Assembly (NCBI RefSeq): GCF_030687895.1
Contig: NZ_CP117452.1
Coordinates: 4,890,501 to 4,954,500, forward strand
From: Pseudomonas sp. FP198
GTDB lineage: Bacteria > Pseudomonadota > Gammaproteobacteria > Pseudomonadales > Pseudomonadaceae
DNA length: 64,000 nucleotides
Reading direction: 5' to 3'
Shown here: in pieces, positions 8,130-17,286 of the stretch
Layout: every line of letters starts with the position of its first letter
Numbering within the stretch: position 1 is the stretch's first letter
Made by a program: the position numbers and the translations under genes
Notes under the pieces: model-generated
Seen by the model: the letters and a program-made list of their open reading frames with translations, nothing else
Database searches by the model: none
What the model was told of the DNA's origin: nothing

Positions 8130-9384
8130 ATTCGTCTCCTCGGTCGGCATGGGGCAGGCGCAGCTCGGTGAGCGTGCCGCCCTCCTCATGGGGGTAGAGT
8201 TTCACCGAGCCGCCGGCGCGTGTCACGCTGGCCTTGCTCAGAAACAGGCCGAGGCCGAAACCCTTGCCCTTGGTGGTGTAAAACGGTTTGCCGATCTGCT
8301 CGGCAATCGCCAGCGGCACACCGGCGCCGTGGTCGCGAATGCAGATCGTCAGTTCATAGGCGTTCCAGTCCAGTACCACTTCCAGGCCTTCGGGGCAGGC
8401 GTCGGCGGCGTTGTTCAGCAGGTTCAGCAAGGCCTGGGTCAGGTCCGGCGGCGGCGCCATGCGCGGCACCGTGCCCTGGCCCAGGCACTGGAAGCGATAA
8501 CTGGCTTCGGGGCGCATCAGGTGCCAGCGATTCAGGGCCTCGTCGAGCCAGTCGGTGACGTCCTGCATTTCGATGGCCAGCCGGCGGTTCGCCTCGGCGG
8601 CACGCACCAGGTATTGCAGGGTTTCCTTGCACAGCTGGACCTGGTCCTGCAGCACGCCGAGATCTTCCTGCAACGCCGGATCATGATGATCCTGGCGCAT
8701 TTCCTTGAGCAGCACGCTCATGGTCGCCAGCGGCGTGCCCAATTCATGGGCGGCGCCGGCGGCCTGGGTTGCCACGGCCAGCAGCTGCTCGTCGCGCAGG
8801 CCTTCTTCGCGGCGAATCGCCCGCAGCTCTTCCTGGCGACGCAGCTCCTCGGCCATGCGCGCGGCAAAAAACGTGATGACCGCCGCGGCCAGGGCAAAAC
8901 TCAGCCACATGCCGTAGATCTGCAGGTTTTCCCGGGCAATGGGAAAGGTTTCCAGCGGATAGAACCGCGCCAGCAACAAGGTGTACAGCGCCAGGGCGAT
9001 GCCGGACAGGATCAGCGAAAAACGCCACGGCAGCGTGACCGCAGCAATCGTCAGCGGTACCAGGTAATACGACACGAAGGGGTTGGTCGACCCGCCGGAG
9101 AAATACAGCAGCGCACTGTGGATAAACAAGTCGCAGGCCAGTTGCACGGCGTATTCAAGCTCGGTCACTGGCCAGGAAGTGCGCAGGCGAATCGCCGTCA
9201 ATGCGCAGAGTACGCTGGAGCACACCAGGGTAATCGCCAGTTGCAGCCAGGGCAGCGGCAGCAGGTCGAACCAATAGGCAAGCCCCACGGAGCCGGCCTG
9301 GGCCGCGAGGACCAGAATGCGGATGAACGTCAGACGCCAGAGGTTCTGGCGCGAAGCGGAAGTCATTTGCAAAGGGGCGAGCAT
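8122..9384 (-). CDS. roxS: RoxS redox sensor histidine kinase (RegB/PrrB family)
   Basis: 420-residue inner-membrane kinase. The N-terminal half has about six hydrophobic helices and carries GGSTNPF (about 97-103), the quinone-binding signature of RegB. The H-box AAHELGTPLATM (His about 213) is the RegB-type version, followed by N-box LLNNAADACPE, G1 IRDHGAGVP and G2 GKGFGLGLFL. The start is the ATG at 9384 with AGGAG five bases upstream; the longer open frame has no better start. Forms the roxSR operon. The syntenic pair in P. aeruginosa also lies beside the dipeptide locus. Confidence 0.93.
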   Translation of the reverse strand: MLAPLQMTSASRQNLWRLTFIRILVLAAQAGSVGLAYWFDLLPLPWLQLAITLVCSSVLCALTAIRLRTSWPVTELEYAVQLACDLFIHSALLYFSGGSTNPFVSYYLVPLTIAAVTLPWRFSLILSGIALALYTLLLARFYPLETFPIARENLQIYGMWLSFALAAAVITFFAARMAEELRRQEELRAIRREEGLRDEQLLAVATQAAGAAHELGTPLATMSVLLKEMRQDHHDPALQEDLGVLQDQVQLCKETLQYLVRAAEANRRLAIEMQDVTDWLDEALNRWHLMRPEASYRFQCLGQGTVPRMAPPPDLTQALLNLLNNAADACPEGLEVVLDWNAYELTICIRDHGAGVPLAIAEQIGKPFYTTKGKGFGLGLFLSKASVTRAGGSVKLYPHEEGGTLTELRLPHADRGDEYE

Positions 9385-9496
9385 GAGCTCTCCTGATGAG
9401 CGCTCCAGGCGGATCGCACGGAGTATAACCAAGGCGCGGCAGGCAGAGGCGAAGATGCGGCAAAGCGCCACAGGCATGAAATGGCACACCAACATT

Positions 9497-9638
9497 GTGG
9501 CGAGGGGATTTAGCGAAACGTCGCACTGCCCCGCTGGGGCGCGAAGCGGCCCAAAGAAAGGTCAGGCACCACGCTGAGCGGAATCATGACAATTCTGGGA
9601 CTGCTACGCAGTCCAGCGGGGATAAATCCCCTCACCAC
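9497..9638. repeat. REP-type palindrome pair, type A'
   Basis: Starts GTGGCGAGGGGATTTA and ends with the inverted GGGGATAAATCCCCTCACCAC, with GCTGGGGCGCGAAGCGGCCC and GCTGCTACGCAG stems inside. It occupies the region between the divergent roxS and SIMPL genes. Confidence 0.8.
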
Positions 9639-9764
9639 AGAAAGCCCTCGCAGGGCATCATCTGTATAGAAGTTGTAACTGTGCGAACCCGCCCATAAAA
9701 GCTAGAGTCTTATCGTTCACGCAGGCTCGGAACCTACCCCTGCGCCTCATCCCAAGGAGCTTTC

Positions 9765-10481
9765 ATGCACACGTTCAGTCGCCCCGCCACCCTGCTCGCC
9801 CTCAGCCTCGGCGCCGTCGTCAGCCTGCCGGCCCTGGCCGCCGATGAGCTGCACTACAACCAGATATCCCTGCACGCCGAAGCCAGCCAGGAAGTGGCCC
9901 GCGACCTGATGATCGTCACCCTCTACACCGAGGAACAAAACACCGACCCGGCCAAACTCGCCGCCGCCGTCAGCACCACGCTGAACAAAGCCATCGGCCA
10001 GGCCAAGCAAGTCAAGGACATCAACCTGCGCCAGGGCAGCCGCAACAGCTACCCGGTCTACGACAACAAAGGCGGGAAAATCACCGGCTGGCGCGAACGC
10101 GCCGAGCTGCGCCTGGAAAGCGCCGACTTCGCCGCCCTGTCCAAACTCACCGGCGAACTGCTGGGCGACATGAAAATGGCCGGCATGGACTTCGCCATCG
10201 CCACCGCCACCCGCCAGACCAGCGAAGACGCCCTGCTCAAGGACGCCGTCAACGCCTTCAAGGCCCGCGCCCAACTCGCCACCGAAGCCCTGGGCGGCAA
10301 GGGCTACAAGATCGTCAACCTGAACTTCAACACCAACGGTTATCCACAACCGTACATGCGCCCGCAAATGATGATGAAAGCGGCGTCCATGGACGCCGAG
10401 TCGGTCACGCCTGAGGTTGAAGCCGGCACCAGCAAAGTGACCATGACGGCGGATGGGGTGGTTGAGGTGTTGATGCAGTAG
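9765..10481 (+). CDS. Periplasmic SIMPL-domain (DUF541) protein
   Basis: 238 residues. The signal peptide (about 1-26, ending LPALAA) precedes one SIMPL/DUF541 domain, recognisable by YNQISLHAEASQEVARD at the N-terminus, the ...VKDINLRQGSRNSYPVYD and GWRERAELRLES stretches and the C-terminal pattern ...EVEAGTSKVTMTADGVVEV. Exported to the periplasm or outer membrane; the molecular role of the family is not established. AAGGAG lies just upstream of the ATG. Its position between roxS and dppA1 corresponds to PA4495 in P. aeruginosa, as I recall. Confidence 0.88.
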   Translation: MHTFSRPATLLALSLGAVVSLPALAADELHYNQISLHAEASQEVARDLMIVTLYTEEQNTDPAKLAAAVSTTLNKAIGQAKQVKDINLRQGSRNSYPVYDNKGGKITGWRERAELRLESADFAALSKLTGELLGDMKMAGMDFAIATATRQTSEDALLKDAVNAFKARAQLATEALGGKGYKIVNLNFNTNGYPQPYMRPQMMMKAASMDAESVTPEVEAGTSKVTMTADGVVEVLMQ

Positions 10482-10534
10482 TGCTGGCCGTGTTTCAGCC
10501 AGTTCGCTTACTGGCTGAAACAACCAAAGCCTCC

Positions 10535-10664
10535 GTGGCGAGGGAGCTTGCTCCCGCTGGGGCGCGAAGCGGCCCCAACAGCAACGATTCAGGCTGACTG
10601 ACACTCCGAGGCGTCTGGTTTTGGGGCTGCTGAGCAGCCCAGCGGGAGCAAGCTCTCTCGCCAC
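10535..10664. repeat. REP-type palindrome pair, type A
   Basis: GTGGCGAGGGAGCTTGCTCC at the left and its inverted form at the right (with one C-to-T change, AGCTCTCTCGCCAC), between the converging SIMPL and DUF6124-like genes. Confidence 0.85.
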
Positions 10665-10671
10665 AAGGAGA

Positions 10672-11055
10672 TCAAGGTGCCGGGCTGGCCTGCGCTTCAA
10701 GCTGATCCAACGCCTTGTCCACCAGCAGCTGGCACAACTCCACCAACTGATGAATCCCCAGCGCCACACTGCGCCGCGTGCCCTCCACTTCGAAGGCCAG
10801 ATCCTCGGCCATGGCTTTGATCGAAGCCAGGATTTCCGAAGTACTGCTCAGCAGCGTGTCGGCATCGGCATCTGCCGTGACTGAGAACAGACTGTCAATG
10901 CGTGGATCGGTACTTGTTTCAGGTGGTTTCGGGTTGAGGTGATGATCAAGGACTCGCTCGGCGGCGGCGCCGTCCTTTAGCAGTTCTTCGATAGCATCGA
11001 GTTCCGCGAGAGGATTCGCGCTGTTGAATTTTGGCTCATTCTTTCCTTTGTTCAT
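10672..11055 (-). CDS. DUF6124-like small protein (formerly DUF3077 type)
   Basis: 127-residue cytosolic protein of unknown function. The core motif DSLFSVTADADADTLLSSTSEILASIKAMAEDLAFEVEG, followed by SRRS/TRRSVALGIHQLVELCQLLVDKALD, is the pattern I know from Pseudomonas DUF6124 proteins, which occur in many copies per genome. There is no signal peptide or membrane segment; the C-terminal half looks helical. Start is ATG at 11055; GGAG lies upstream. No operon partner: REP repeats flank it on both sides. Confidence 0.75.
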   Translation of the reverse strand: MNKGKNEPKFNSANPLAELDAIEELLKDGAAAERVLDHHLNPKPPETSTDPRIDSLFSVTADADADTLLSSTSEILASIKAMAEDLAFEVEGTRRSVALGIHQLVELCQLLVDKALDQLEAQASPAP

Positions 11056-11289
11056 GTGCGTGCTCCTGATGAAATTGGAGCCATCACTTGCCGTTATGGT
11101 CGTGAGGCTTACGACCTATTTTTCGGGTTTCTCACGCCCGGCCGCTGAGTAGCAGCGACAAGCAAAAGATTAGAGAGCGCAGTTCCGACCGGCAACCTTA
11201 AAAACACGTCGGACATTTCCTTATGTAGGGCCGAACGTTCCTACACTCTCGAAGGACGCATGCCACCTAACAACCCGACACAACCTTCC

Positions 11290-11487
11290 GTGGCGAGGGA
11301 GCTTGCTCCCGCTGGGCTGCGTAGCAGTCCCAAAACCGGACACCTCGGTGTGTCAGATGTACAGAGTCGCTGTTATTGGGCCGCTTCGCGCCCCAGCGGG
11401 AGCAAGCTCCCTCGCCACGGGGGGAGTGGTTGGCCAGCGATTTATGGCGGCCTTTGGAACGCCTTCGCGAGCAGGCTCGCTCCCACA
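11290..11487. repeat. REP-type repeats: type A pair followed by a type B half
   Basis: A complete type A inverted pair (11290-11418) is followed by a single type B half, TTCGCGAGCAGGCTCGCTCCCACA (11464-11487). They fill most of the 581-bp gene-free stretch before dppA1; I see no gene in the remainder (11056-11289 and 11488-11636), which should contain the promoters. Confidence 0.85.
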
Positions 11488-11636
11488 ATGGGATTGGAAT
11501 ACCAGCGCAAAGTCCGGCCGCGTCGTCCAAGCGCTATACCCAAACCCACGGGTCATCCTCACTTTTAGATATTTCCTACGCGCCCGCCCCACCCGCTACC
11601 CTTCAGAAAAACCCTCATCAAGACCTAAGGGATTTC

Positions 11637-13238
11637 ATGGACAGAACCACCTTCAAACCCCTCTTGCTTACGCTTGCCCTGCTGAGCGGCGCCCCACTGG
11701 CCCAGGCCGCGACCACCCTGGTCTATTGCTCCGAAGCCAGCCCCGCCGGCTTCGATCCCAGCCAATACACCAGCGGCACCGACTTCGATGCCTCGGCCGA
11801 AACCGTCTTCAACCGCCTCACCCAATTCAAGCGCGGCGGCACCGAAGTCGAGCCCGGGTTGGCGTCGAGCTGGGAGGTATCCGCCGATGGCCTTGCCTAC
11901 ACCTTCCACCTGCGCGAGGGTGTGAAGTTTCATACCACCGACTACTTCACCCCGAGCCGCGACTTCAACGCCGACGACGTGCTGTTCACGTTCCAGCGCC
12001 TGCTCGATCCGCAACACCCGTTCCGCCAGGCCTACCCCACCGAGTCGCCGTACTTCACCGACATGGGCCTGACCACCACGATCAATAACGTCGAAAAGGT
12101 CGACGAGCACACCGTGCGCTTCAGCCTGAACAACGTCGACGCGGCATTCGTGCAGAACCTGGCGATGAGTTTTGCCTCCGTGCAGTCCGCCGAGTACGCA
12201 GCGCAGCTATTGAAGGAAGGCAAGGCCGGCGATCTCAACCAGAAGCCCATCGGCACCGGACCGTTTGTGTTCAAGCGCTATCAGAAGGATTCGCAGATCC
12301 GCTACGCCGCCAACACCGCGTACTGGAAGCCCGAGGACGTGAAGCTCGACAACCTGATTTTTTCCATCACCCCGGACGCCGCCGTGCGCCTGCAAAAGCT
12401 CAAGCGCGGCGAATGCCAGGTCAGCGGTTATCCACGTCCGGCCGACATCGAAGTGATGGAGCAAGACCCGAACCTGCGCGTGCTCAGGCAGCCCGGTTTC
12501 AACCTGGGTTTCCTCGCCTATAACGTGACGCATCCGCCGCTGGACCAACTCAAGGTCCGTCAGGCGCTGGACATGGCCATCGACAAGCCGGCCATCATCA
12601 AGGCCGTGTACCAGGGCGCCGGGCAGCTGGCGCAGAACGCCTTGCCCCCGGCCCAATGGTCGTTCGACCCGGCGATCCAGGATGCGCCCCATGACGTGAC
12701 CAAGGCCAAGGCACTCCTCAAGGAAGCCGGGGTTGCGCCCGGTACAACCATCGATTTATGGGCAATGACGGTGCAGCGCGCCTCCAACCCCAATGCGCGA
12801 ATGTCTGCGCAAATGATCCAGCAGGACTGGGCCAAAGTTGGCATCAAGGCCAACATCGTCAGCTACGAATGGGGCGAGTACATCAAGCGCGCCAAGAATG
12901 GCGAACACGACGCGATGATCTACGGCTGGACCGGCGACAACGGCGATCCGGACAACTGGCTCGGCGTGCTGTACAGCTGCGCGGCGGTCAAGGGCAGCAA
13001 CTACGCCAAGTGGTGCGACCCGGCCTACGACCGGCTGGTCCAGCAGGCCAAGGTCTCGACCGACCGCCAGCAACGCATCGACCTGTACCGCCAGGCGCAG
13101 AAAATCCTCAAGCAGCAGGTGCCCATCACCCCCATCGCCAACTCGACGGTGTTCCAGCCGATACGCAAGGAAGTGGTCGATTTCAAGCTCAGCCCGTTCG
13201 GGCTTACACCCTTCTACGGCGTGGGTTTGAACAAGTAA
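11637..13238 (+). CDS. dppA1: Dipeptide-binding periplasmic protein, paralogue 1
   Basis: 533-residue SBP_bac_5 family solute-binding protein that delivers di/tripeptides to DppBCDF. Signal peptide about 1-24 (ending PLAQA), no lipobox, so a free periplasmic protein. Family blocks seen: YCSEASPAGFDPSQY near the N-terminus, FHLREGVKFHTTDYF about 90, NADDVLFTFQRLLD, GTGPFVFKRYQKDS and YEWGEYIKR...GDNGDPDNW. ATG at 11637 with AAGG upstream; the longer frame to the left runs through repeat sequence. First of four paralogues here. A strong hairpin without T-run (13251-13282) follows it. Confidence 0.92.
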   Translation: MDRTTFKPLLLTLALLSGAPLAQAATTLVYCSEASPAGFDPSQYTSGTDFDASAETVFNRLTQFKRGGTEVEPGLASSWEVSADGLAYTFHLREGVKFHTTDYFTPSRDFNADDVLFTFQRLLDPQHPFRQAYPTESPYFTDMGLTTTINNVEKVDEHTVRFSLNNVDAAFVQNLAMSFASVQSAEYAAQLLKEGKAGDLNQKPIGTGPFVFKRYQKDSQIRYAANTAYWKPEDVKLDNLIFSITPDAAVRLQKLKRGECQVSGYPRPADIEVMEQDPNLRVLRQPGFNLGFLAYNVTHPPLDQLKVRQALDMAIDKPAIIKAVYQGAGQLAQNALPPAQWSFDPAIQDAPHDVTKAKALLKEAGVAPGTTIDLWAMTVQRASNPNARMSAQMIQQDWAKVGIKANIVSYEWGEYIKRAKNGEHDAMIYGWTGDNGDPDNWLGVLYSCAAVKGSNYAKWCDPAYDRLVQQAKVSTDRQQRIDLYRQAQKILKQQVPITPIANSTVFQPIRKEVVDFKLSPFGLTPFYGVGLNK

Positions 13239-13250
13239 AACCCGCCCCAG

Positions 13251-13282
13251 GCCGGTGCGTTGCAGCCTCGCGACGCACCGGC
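13251..13282 (+). other. 3' hairpin after dppA1
   Basis: GCCGGTGCGT (13251-13260) and ACGCACCGGC (13273-13282) form a perfect 10-bp stem with a 12-nt loop. No T-run follows, so it is better read as a message-stabilising or partial-termination structure. Confidence 0.55.
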
Positions 13283-13493
13283 ACGGAGCGCCTCTTGCCC
13301 CAAAAAAACCTGCGCAAACGTTCAAATGCGTCAAAAGTTATAAAGATGCGACATTAAGGTACGTACGTGCCACTGTTTCAGACTTGAAACCGCTCTGGAT
13401 CTTGCATTGGGTATGGGGCCTGCATAAGTATCCGCAGGACGACTCACGAGGTCGCCCTCAAATCCAAAAATGACAACAAATCATGAGGCCAAC

Positions 13494-15119
13494 ATGCTTA
13501 AACACGCGGTCATTCCGTTTTTAGTCGGCGCAGGCTTGTTAGCCAGCGCTCCTTTCGCTTCCGCCGCGACTAACCTGGTGTTCTGCTCCGAAGGCAGCCC
13601 GGCCGGTTTTGACCCTGGTCAGTACACCACCGGAACCGACTTCGATGCCTCTGCAGAAACCATGTTCAACCGCCTGACCCAGTTTGAGCGCGGCGGTACC
13701 GCCGTGACTCCTGGCCTGGCCACCAAGTGGGACATTTCCGAAGACGGCCTGACCTACACGTTCCATCTGCGTGAAGGCGTCAAGTTCCACACCACCCCGT
13801 ATTTCAAGCCGACCCGTGAATTCAATGCCGATGACGTGCTGTTCACGTTCAACCGCATGATCAACAAGGACGACCCGTTCCGTAAGGCGTACCCGACCGA
13901 ATTCCCGTACTTCACCGACATGGGGATGGACAGCAACATCACCAAGATCGATAAGGTCGACGACCACACCGTCAAGTTCACCCTCAAGGATGTCGACGCC
14001 GCGTTCATCCAGAACATGGCCATGAGTTTCGCCTCGATCCAGTCCGCCGAGTACGCCGCCCAGCTGCTCAAGGACGGCAAGCCTGCCGACATCAACCAGA
14101 AGCCGATCGGCACCGGCCCGTTCGTGTTCAAGAGCTACCAGAAAGACTCCAACATCCGCTACACCGGCAACAAGGACTACTGGAAGCCTGAAGACGTGAA
14201 GATCGACAACCTGATCTTCGCCATCACCACCGACCCGTCGGTGCGTATCCAGAAGCTGAAGAAGAACGAGTGCCAGATCACCCTCTTCCCACGCCCGGCC
14301 GACCTCAAGGCCCTCAAGGACGACAAAGCGCTGAAGATGCCTGACCAGGCGGGTTTCAACCTGGGTTATGTAGCTTACAACGTGATGGAAAAAGTCAAAG
14401 GCGACGACAAGCCCAACCCGTTGGCTGACCTGCGCGTCCGTCAAGCCTTGGACATGGCTGTAAACAAGCAGCAGATCATCGACTCGGTGTACCAAGGTGC
14501 GGGACAACTGGCGGTCAACGCCATGCCTCCGACCCAATGGTCCTACGACACCACCATCAAAGATGCCCAATACGACCCTGAAAAAGCCAAGGCTCTGCTC
14601 AAGGAAGCCGGCGTCAAGGAAGGCACAGAGATCGTTCTGTGGGCGATGCCGGTTCAACGTCCGTACAACCCGAACGCCAAACTGATGGCGGAAATGCTGC
14701 AGAACGACTGGTCCAAGATCGGCCTGAAGGTCAAGATCACCAGCTATGAATGGGGCGAGTACATCAAGCGTTCCAAGGGTGGCGAGAACCAGGCCATGAT
14801 CATTGGCTGGAGCGGCGACAACGGTGACCCGGACAACTGGCTCAACGTGCTGTTCGGCTGCGACTCGCTGGCCGGCAACAACTTCTCCAAATGGTGCGAC
14901 AAGAAGTTCGACGGCCTCGTCAAGGAAGCCAAGCGCACCACCGACCAGGCCAAGCGCACCGAACTCTACAAACAGGCGCAACACGTCCTCAAGGACGCCG
15001 TGCCGATGACACCTATCGCTCACTCGACGGTGTATCAACCCATGCGCGCCAACGTGCAGGACTTCAAGATCAGCCCCTTTGGCTTGAACTCCTTCTACGG
15101 CGTCAGCGTCAGCAAATAA
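13494..15119 (+). CDS. dppA2: Dipeptide-binding periplasmic protein, paralogue 2
   Basis: 541-residue SBP_bac_5 protein. Signal peptide about 1-24 (AVIPFLVGAGLLASAPFASA). Same family blocks as the first copy (FCSEGSPAGFDPGQY, FHLREGVKFHTTPYF, GTGPFVFKSYQKDS, YEWGEYIKRSKGG, GDNGDPDNW), with a short insertion around MEKVKGDDKPNPLADLRVR not seen in the other three. The ATG at 13494 is preferred over one eight codons upstream because TGAGG precedes it and the signal peptide then starts properly. The sequence just before the start is A-rich (ACAACAAATC), a possible Hfq/Crc target. Confidence 0.92.
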   Translation: MLKHAVIPFLVGAGLLASAPFASAATNLVFCSEGSPAGFDPGQYTTGTDFDASAETMFNRLTQFERGGTAVTPGLATKWDISEDGLTYTFHLREGVKFHTTPYFKPTREFNADDVLFTFNRMINKDDPFRKAYPTEFPYFTDMGMDSNITKIDKVDDHTVKFTLKDVDAAFIQNMAMSFASIQSAEYAAQLLKDGKPADINQKPIGTGPFVFKSYQKDSNIRYTGNKDYWKPEDVKIDNLIFAITTDPSVRIQKLKKNECQITLFPRPADLKALKDDKALKMPDQAGFNLGYVAYNVMEKVKGDDKPNPLADLRVRQALDMAVNKQQIIDSVYQGAGQLAVNAMPPTQWSYDTTIKDAQYDPEKAKALLKEAGVKEGTEIVLWAMPVQRPYNPNAKLMAEMLQNDWSKIGLKVKITSYEWGEYIKRSKGGENQAMIIGWSGDNGDPDNWLNVLFGCDSLAGNNFSKWCDKKFDGLVKEAKRTTDQAKRTELYKQAQHVLKDAVPMTPIAHSTVYQPMRANVQDFKISPFGLNSFYGVSVSK

Positions 15120-15130
15120 TAAAGTGACCT

Positions 15131-15227
15131 GTGGCGAGGGAGCTTGCTCCCGCTGGGCTGCGTAGCAGCCCCTTTTTGAGCGCGATGGCGATGTACATCA
15201 ACGCCATCGCGAGCAGGGCTCGCTCCA
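15131..15227. repeat. Mosaic REP-type repeat: type A left end, type B right end
   Basis: The left arm is type A (GTGGCGAGGGAGCTTGCTCC, then GCTGGGCTGCGTAGCAGCCCC); the right end is a slightly damaged type B arm (CATCGCGAGCAGGGCTCGCTCCAC). The rest of the 394-bp gap up to dppA3 shows no gene, only the presumed dppA3 promoter and leader. Confidence 0.7.
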
Positions 15228-15513
15228 CGGCGCACCGTAGCTTTATCTGCCGAGACCAAGACCTAGGAAACTGCCTACATCCAAAAGCACTGCGTACCAC
15301 AGCAGTTGGTTTAGGACGTGTTGCCTTTTCCCACAAGTCTTTCAGGCGTTACGCATATACCGCCTGGCCCACGACGCATACCGTCGGCGCCGGACGATTT
15401 GCCACTCCTGCGGCAGCGCTGTTTACGCAATGGAATGAGCCCAGTGCCCCGGACCTGTCTCCGAAAGGACACCCGGTTCACTGTCAAACACCCCGAACGA
15501 GAGAGGGAGCGTC

Positions 15514-17115
15514 ATGCGCCATACCTTGGTTTTATCCGCATTGCTGGGCACCGGCCTGCTGGCCGCTACATCCGCGGCCCAGGCCGCCGGCGGCAGCCTG
15601 GTGTTCTGTTCCGAAGGCAGCCCCGCCGGTTTCGACACCGCGCAATACACCACCGCGACCGACAACGATGCCGCTGAACCGCTGTACAACCGCCTGGCCG
15701 AATTTGAAAAAGGCGCGACCAATGTCGTGCCGGGCCTGGCGACGAGCTGGGACATTTCCGAAGACGGTCTGAAATACACCTTCCATCTGCGCGAAGGGGT
15801 GAAGTTCCACACCACCGACTACTTCACGCCGACCCGGGATTTTAATGCCGACGACGTGCTGTTCACCTTCAACCGCATGCTCGATCCGCAGCATCCGTTT
15901 CGCAAGGCCTACCCCACCGAGTTCCCGTACTTCAACGGCATGAGCCTGAACAAGAACATCGCCAAGGTCGAAGCGACAGGACCGTTGACGGTGGTCATGA
16001 CGCTGAACAGCGTGGACGCCGCGTTCATCCAGAACATCGCCATGAGCTTCGCCTCGATCCTCTCGGCCGAGTACGCCGACAAGCTGCTCAAGGGCGGCAA
16101 GCCGAGCGACATCAACCAGAAGCCGATCGGCACCGGGGCTTTCGAGTTCAAGAGCTACCAGAAAGACTCCAACATCCGCTACGTCGCCAACAAGCAGTAC
16201 TGGGCGCCGGAGCGGGTCAAGCTGGACAACCTGATCTTCTCGATCAACACCGATGCGTCGGTACGGGTGCAGAAGCTCAAGGCCAACGAATGCCAGATCA
16301 CCCTGCATCCACGCCCGGCCGATGTGCCGGCGCTGAAGAACGATCCCAAGCTGCAACTGATCGAGAAGCCCGGTTTCAACCTTGGCTATATCGCCTATAA
16401 CGTTCGCCACAAACCCTTCGACCAGGTCGAAGTGCGCCGGGCGCTGGACATGGCGGTGAACAAGCAGGGCATTCTCAACGCCGTGTACCAGGGCGCGGGG
16501 CAACTGGCGCAAAACTCCATGCCGCCAACCCAATGGTCCTACGACGACACGATCAAGGACGCTCCCTACGACCCGGAAAAAGCCAAGGAGCTGCTCAAGG
16601 CCGCCGGGGTCAAGGAAGGTACCGAAATCACCCTCTGGGCCATGCCCGTGCAACGCCCGTACAACCCCAACGCCAAGCTGATGGCCGAGATGCTCCAGTC
16701 CGACTGGGCGAAAATCGGCTTGAAGGTGAAGATCGTCACGTACGAATGGGGCGAATACATCAAGCGCACCAAGAATGGCGAGCACGACATCAACCTGATC
16801 GGCTGGACCGGCGACAACGGGGACCCGGACAACTGGATGGGCACGCTGTACAGCTGCGACGCCATTGGCGGCAACAACTACTCCCAATGGTGTGACCAGG
16901 ATTACGACAAGCTGATCAAGCAGGCCAAGATCGTCACCGACCGCGAGCAGCGCACCGTGCTCTATAAACAGGCCCAGCAGTTGCTCAAGCAGCAAGTGCC
17001 GATCACGCCTATCGCCCACTCGACGGTCAATCAGCCGCTGAGTGCCAAAGTCGAAGGGTTCAAGGTCAGCCCCTTCGGTCGCAACGTCTTCTCGGGCGTC
17101 AGCCTGAACCCATAA
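15514..17115 (+). CDS. dppA3: Dipeptide-binding periplasmic protein, paralogue 3
   Basis: 533-residue SBP_bac_5 protein. Signal peptide about 1-24 (ending AAQAA). It has the family blocks FCSEGSPAGFDTAQY, FHLREGVKFHTTDYF, NADDVLFTFNRMLD, KSYQKDSNIRYVANK, YEWGEYIKRTKNGEHD and GDNGDPDNW, very close to copy 2. GAGGGAG lies before the ATG. In P. aeruginosa a peptidase gene and the repressor psdR lie between copies 2 and 3; here the 394-bp gap contains neither. Probably its own transcription unit, since a long leader precedes it. Confidence 0.92.
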   Translation: MRHTLVLSALLGTGLLAATSAAQAAGGSLVFCSEGSPAGFDTAQYTTATDNDAAEPLYNRLAEFEKGATNVVPGLATSWDISEDGLKYTFHLREGVKFHTTDYFTPTRDFNADDVLFTFNRMLDPQHPFRKAYPTEFPYFNGMSLNKNIAKVEATGPLTVVMTLNSVDAAFIQNIAMSFASILSAEYADKLLKGGKPSDINQKPIGTGAFEFKSYQKDSNIRYVANKQYWAPERVKLDNLIFSINTDASVRVQKLKANECQITLHPRPADVPALKNDPKLQLIEKPGFNLGYIAYNVRHKPFDQVEVRRALDMAVNKQGILNAVYQGAGQLAQNSMPPTQWSYDDTIKDAPYDPEKAKELLKAAGVKEGTEITLWAMPVQRPYNPNAKLMAEMLQSDWAKIGLKVKIVTYEWGEYIKRTKNGEHDINLIGWTGDNGDPDNWMGTLYSCDAIGGNNYSQWCDQDYDKLIKQAKIVTDREQRTVLYKQAQQLLKQQVPITPIAHSTVNQPLSAKVEGFKVSPFGRNVFSGVSLNP

Positions 17116-17257
17116 CCGTTTAGCCATGCAGCGAGGGCTTCCTTTGGAAGCCCTCCGCCAGCGTCTTGCCGTAATTCGCCGATCAGGCGCCTGGCAAACG
17201 TTTGCAAGCTGCAAATGAGTTGTAAACCAATAGCCGTATCACCGAAAAAGAACGGCA

Positions 17258-17278
17258 TAAAAAAGAAAGAAAAAGGAG
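17258..17278 (+). promoter_or_regulatory. A-rich Hfq/Crc-type site overlapping the opdP ribosome-binding site
   Basis: An almost pure A/G stretch (AAAAAAGAAAGAAAAA, 17259-17274) runs straight into GGAG (17275-17278), 8 nt before the opdP ATG. It fits the AANAANAA pattern of Pseudomonas catabolite-repression targets, where Hfq with Crc blocks ribosome access. Functional assignment is inference. Confidence 0.5.
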
Positions 17279-17286
17279 CGTTACCC

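Noticed and set aside
10672..10769. Long minus frame spanning 9747-10769 over the SIMPL gene
   Set aside because: Runs through repeat sequence and antisense of the SIMPL gene; composition is Gly/Ala/Val shadow-like.
11376..11636. N-terminal extension of dppA1 through the repeat region
   Set aside because: The extension translates REP sequence; the ATG at 11637 gives a proper signal peptide.
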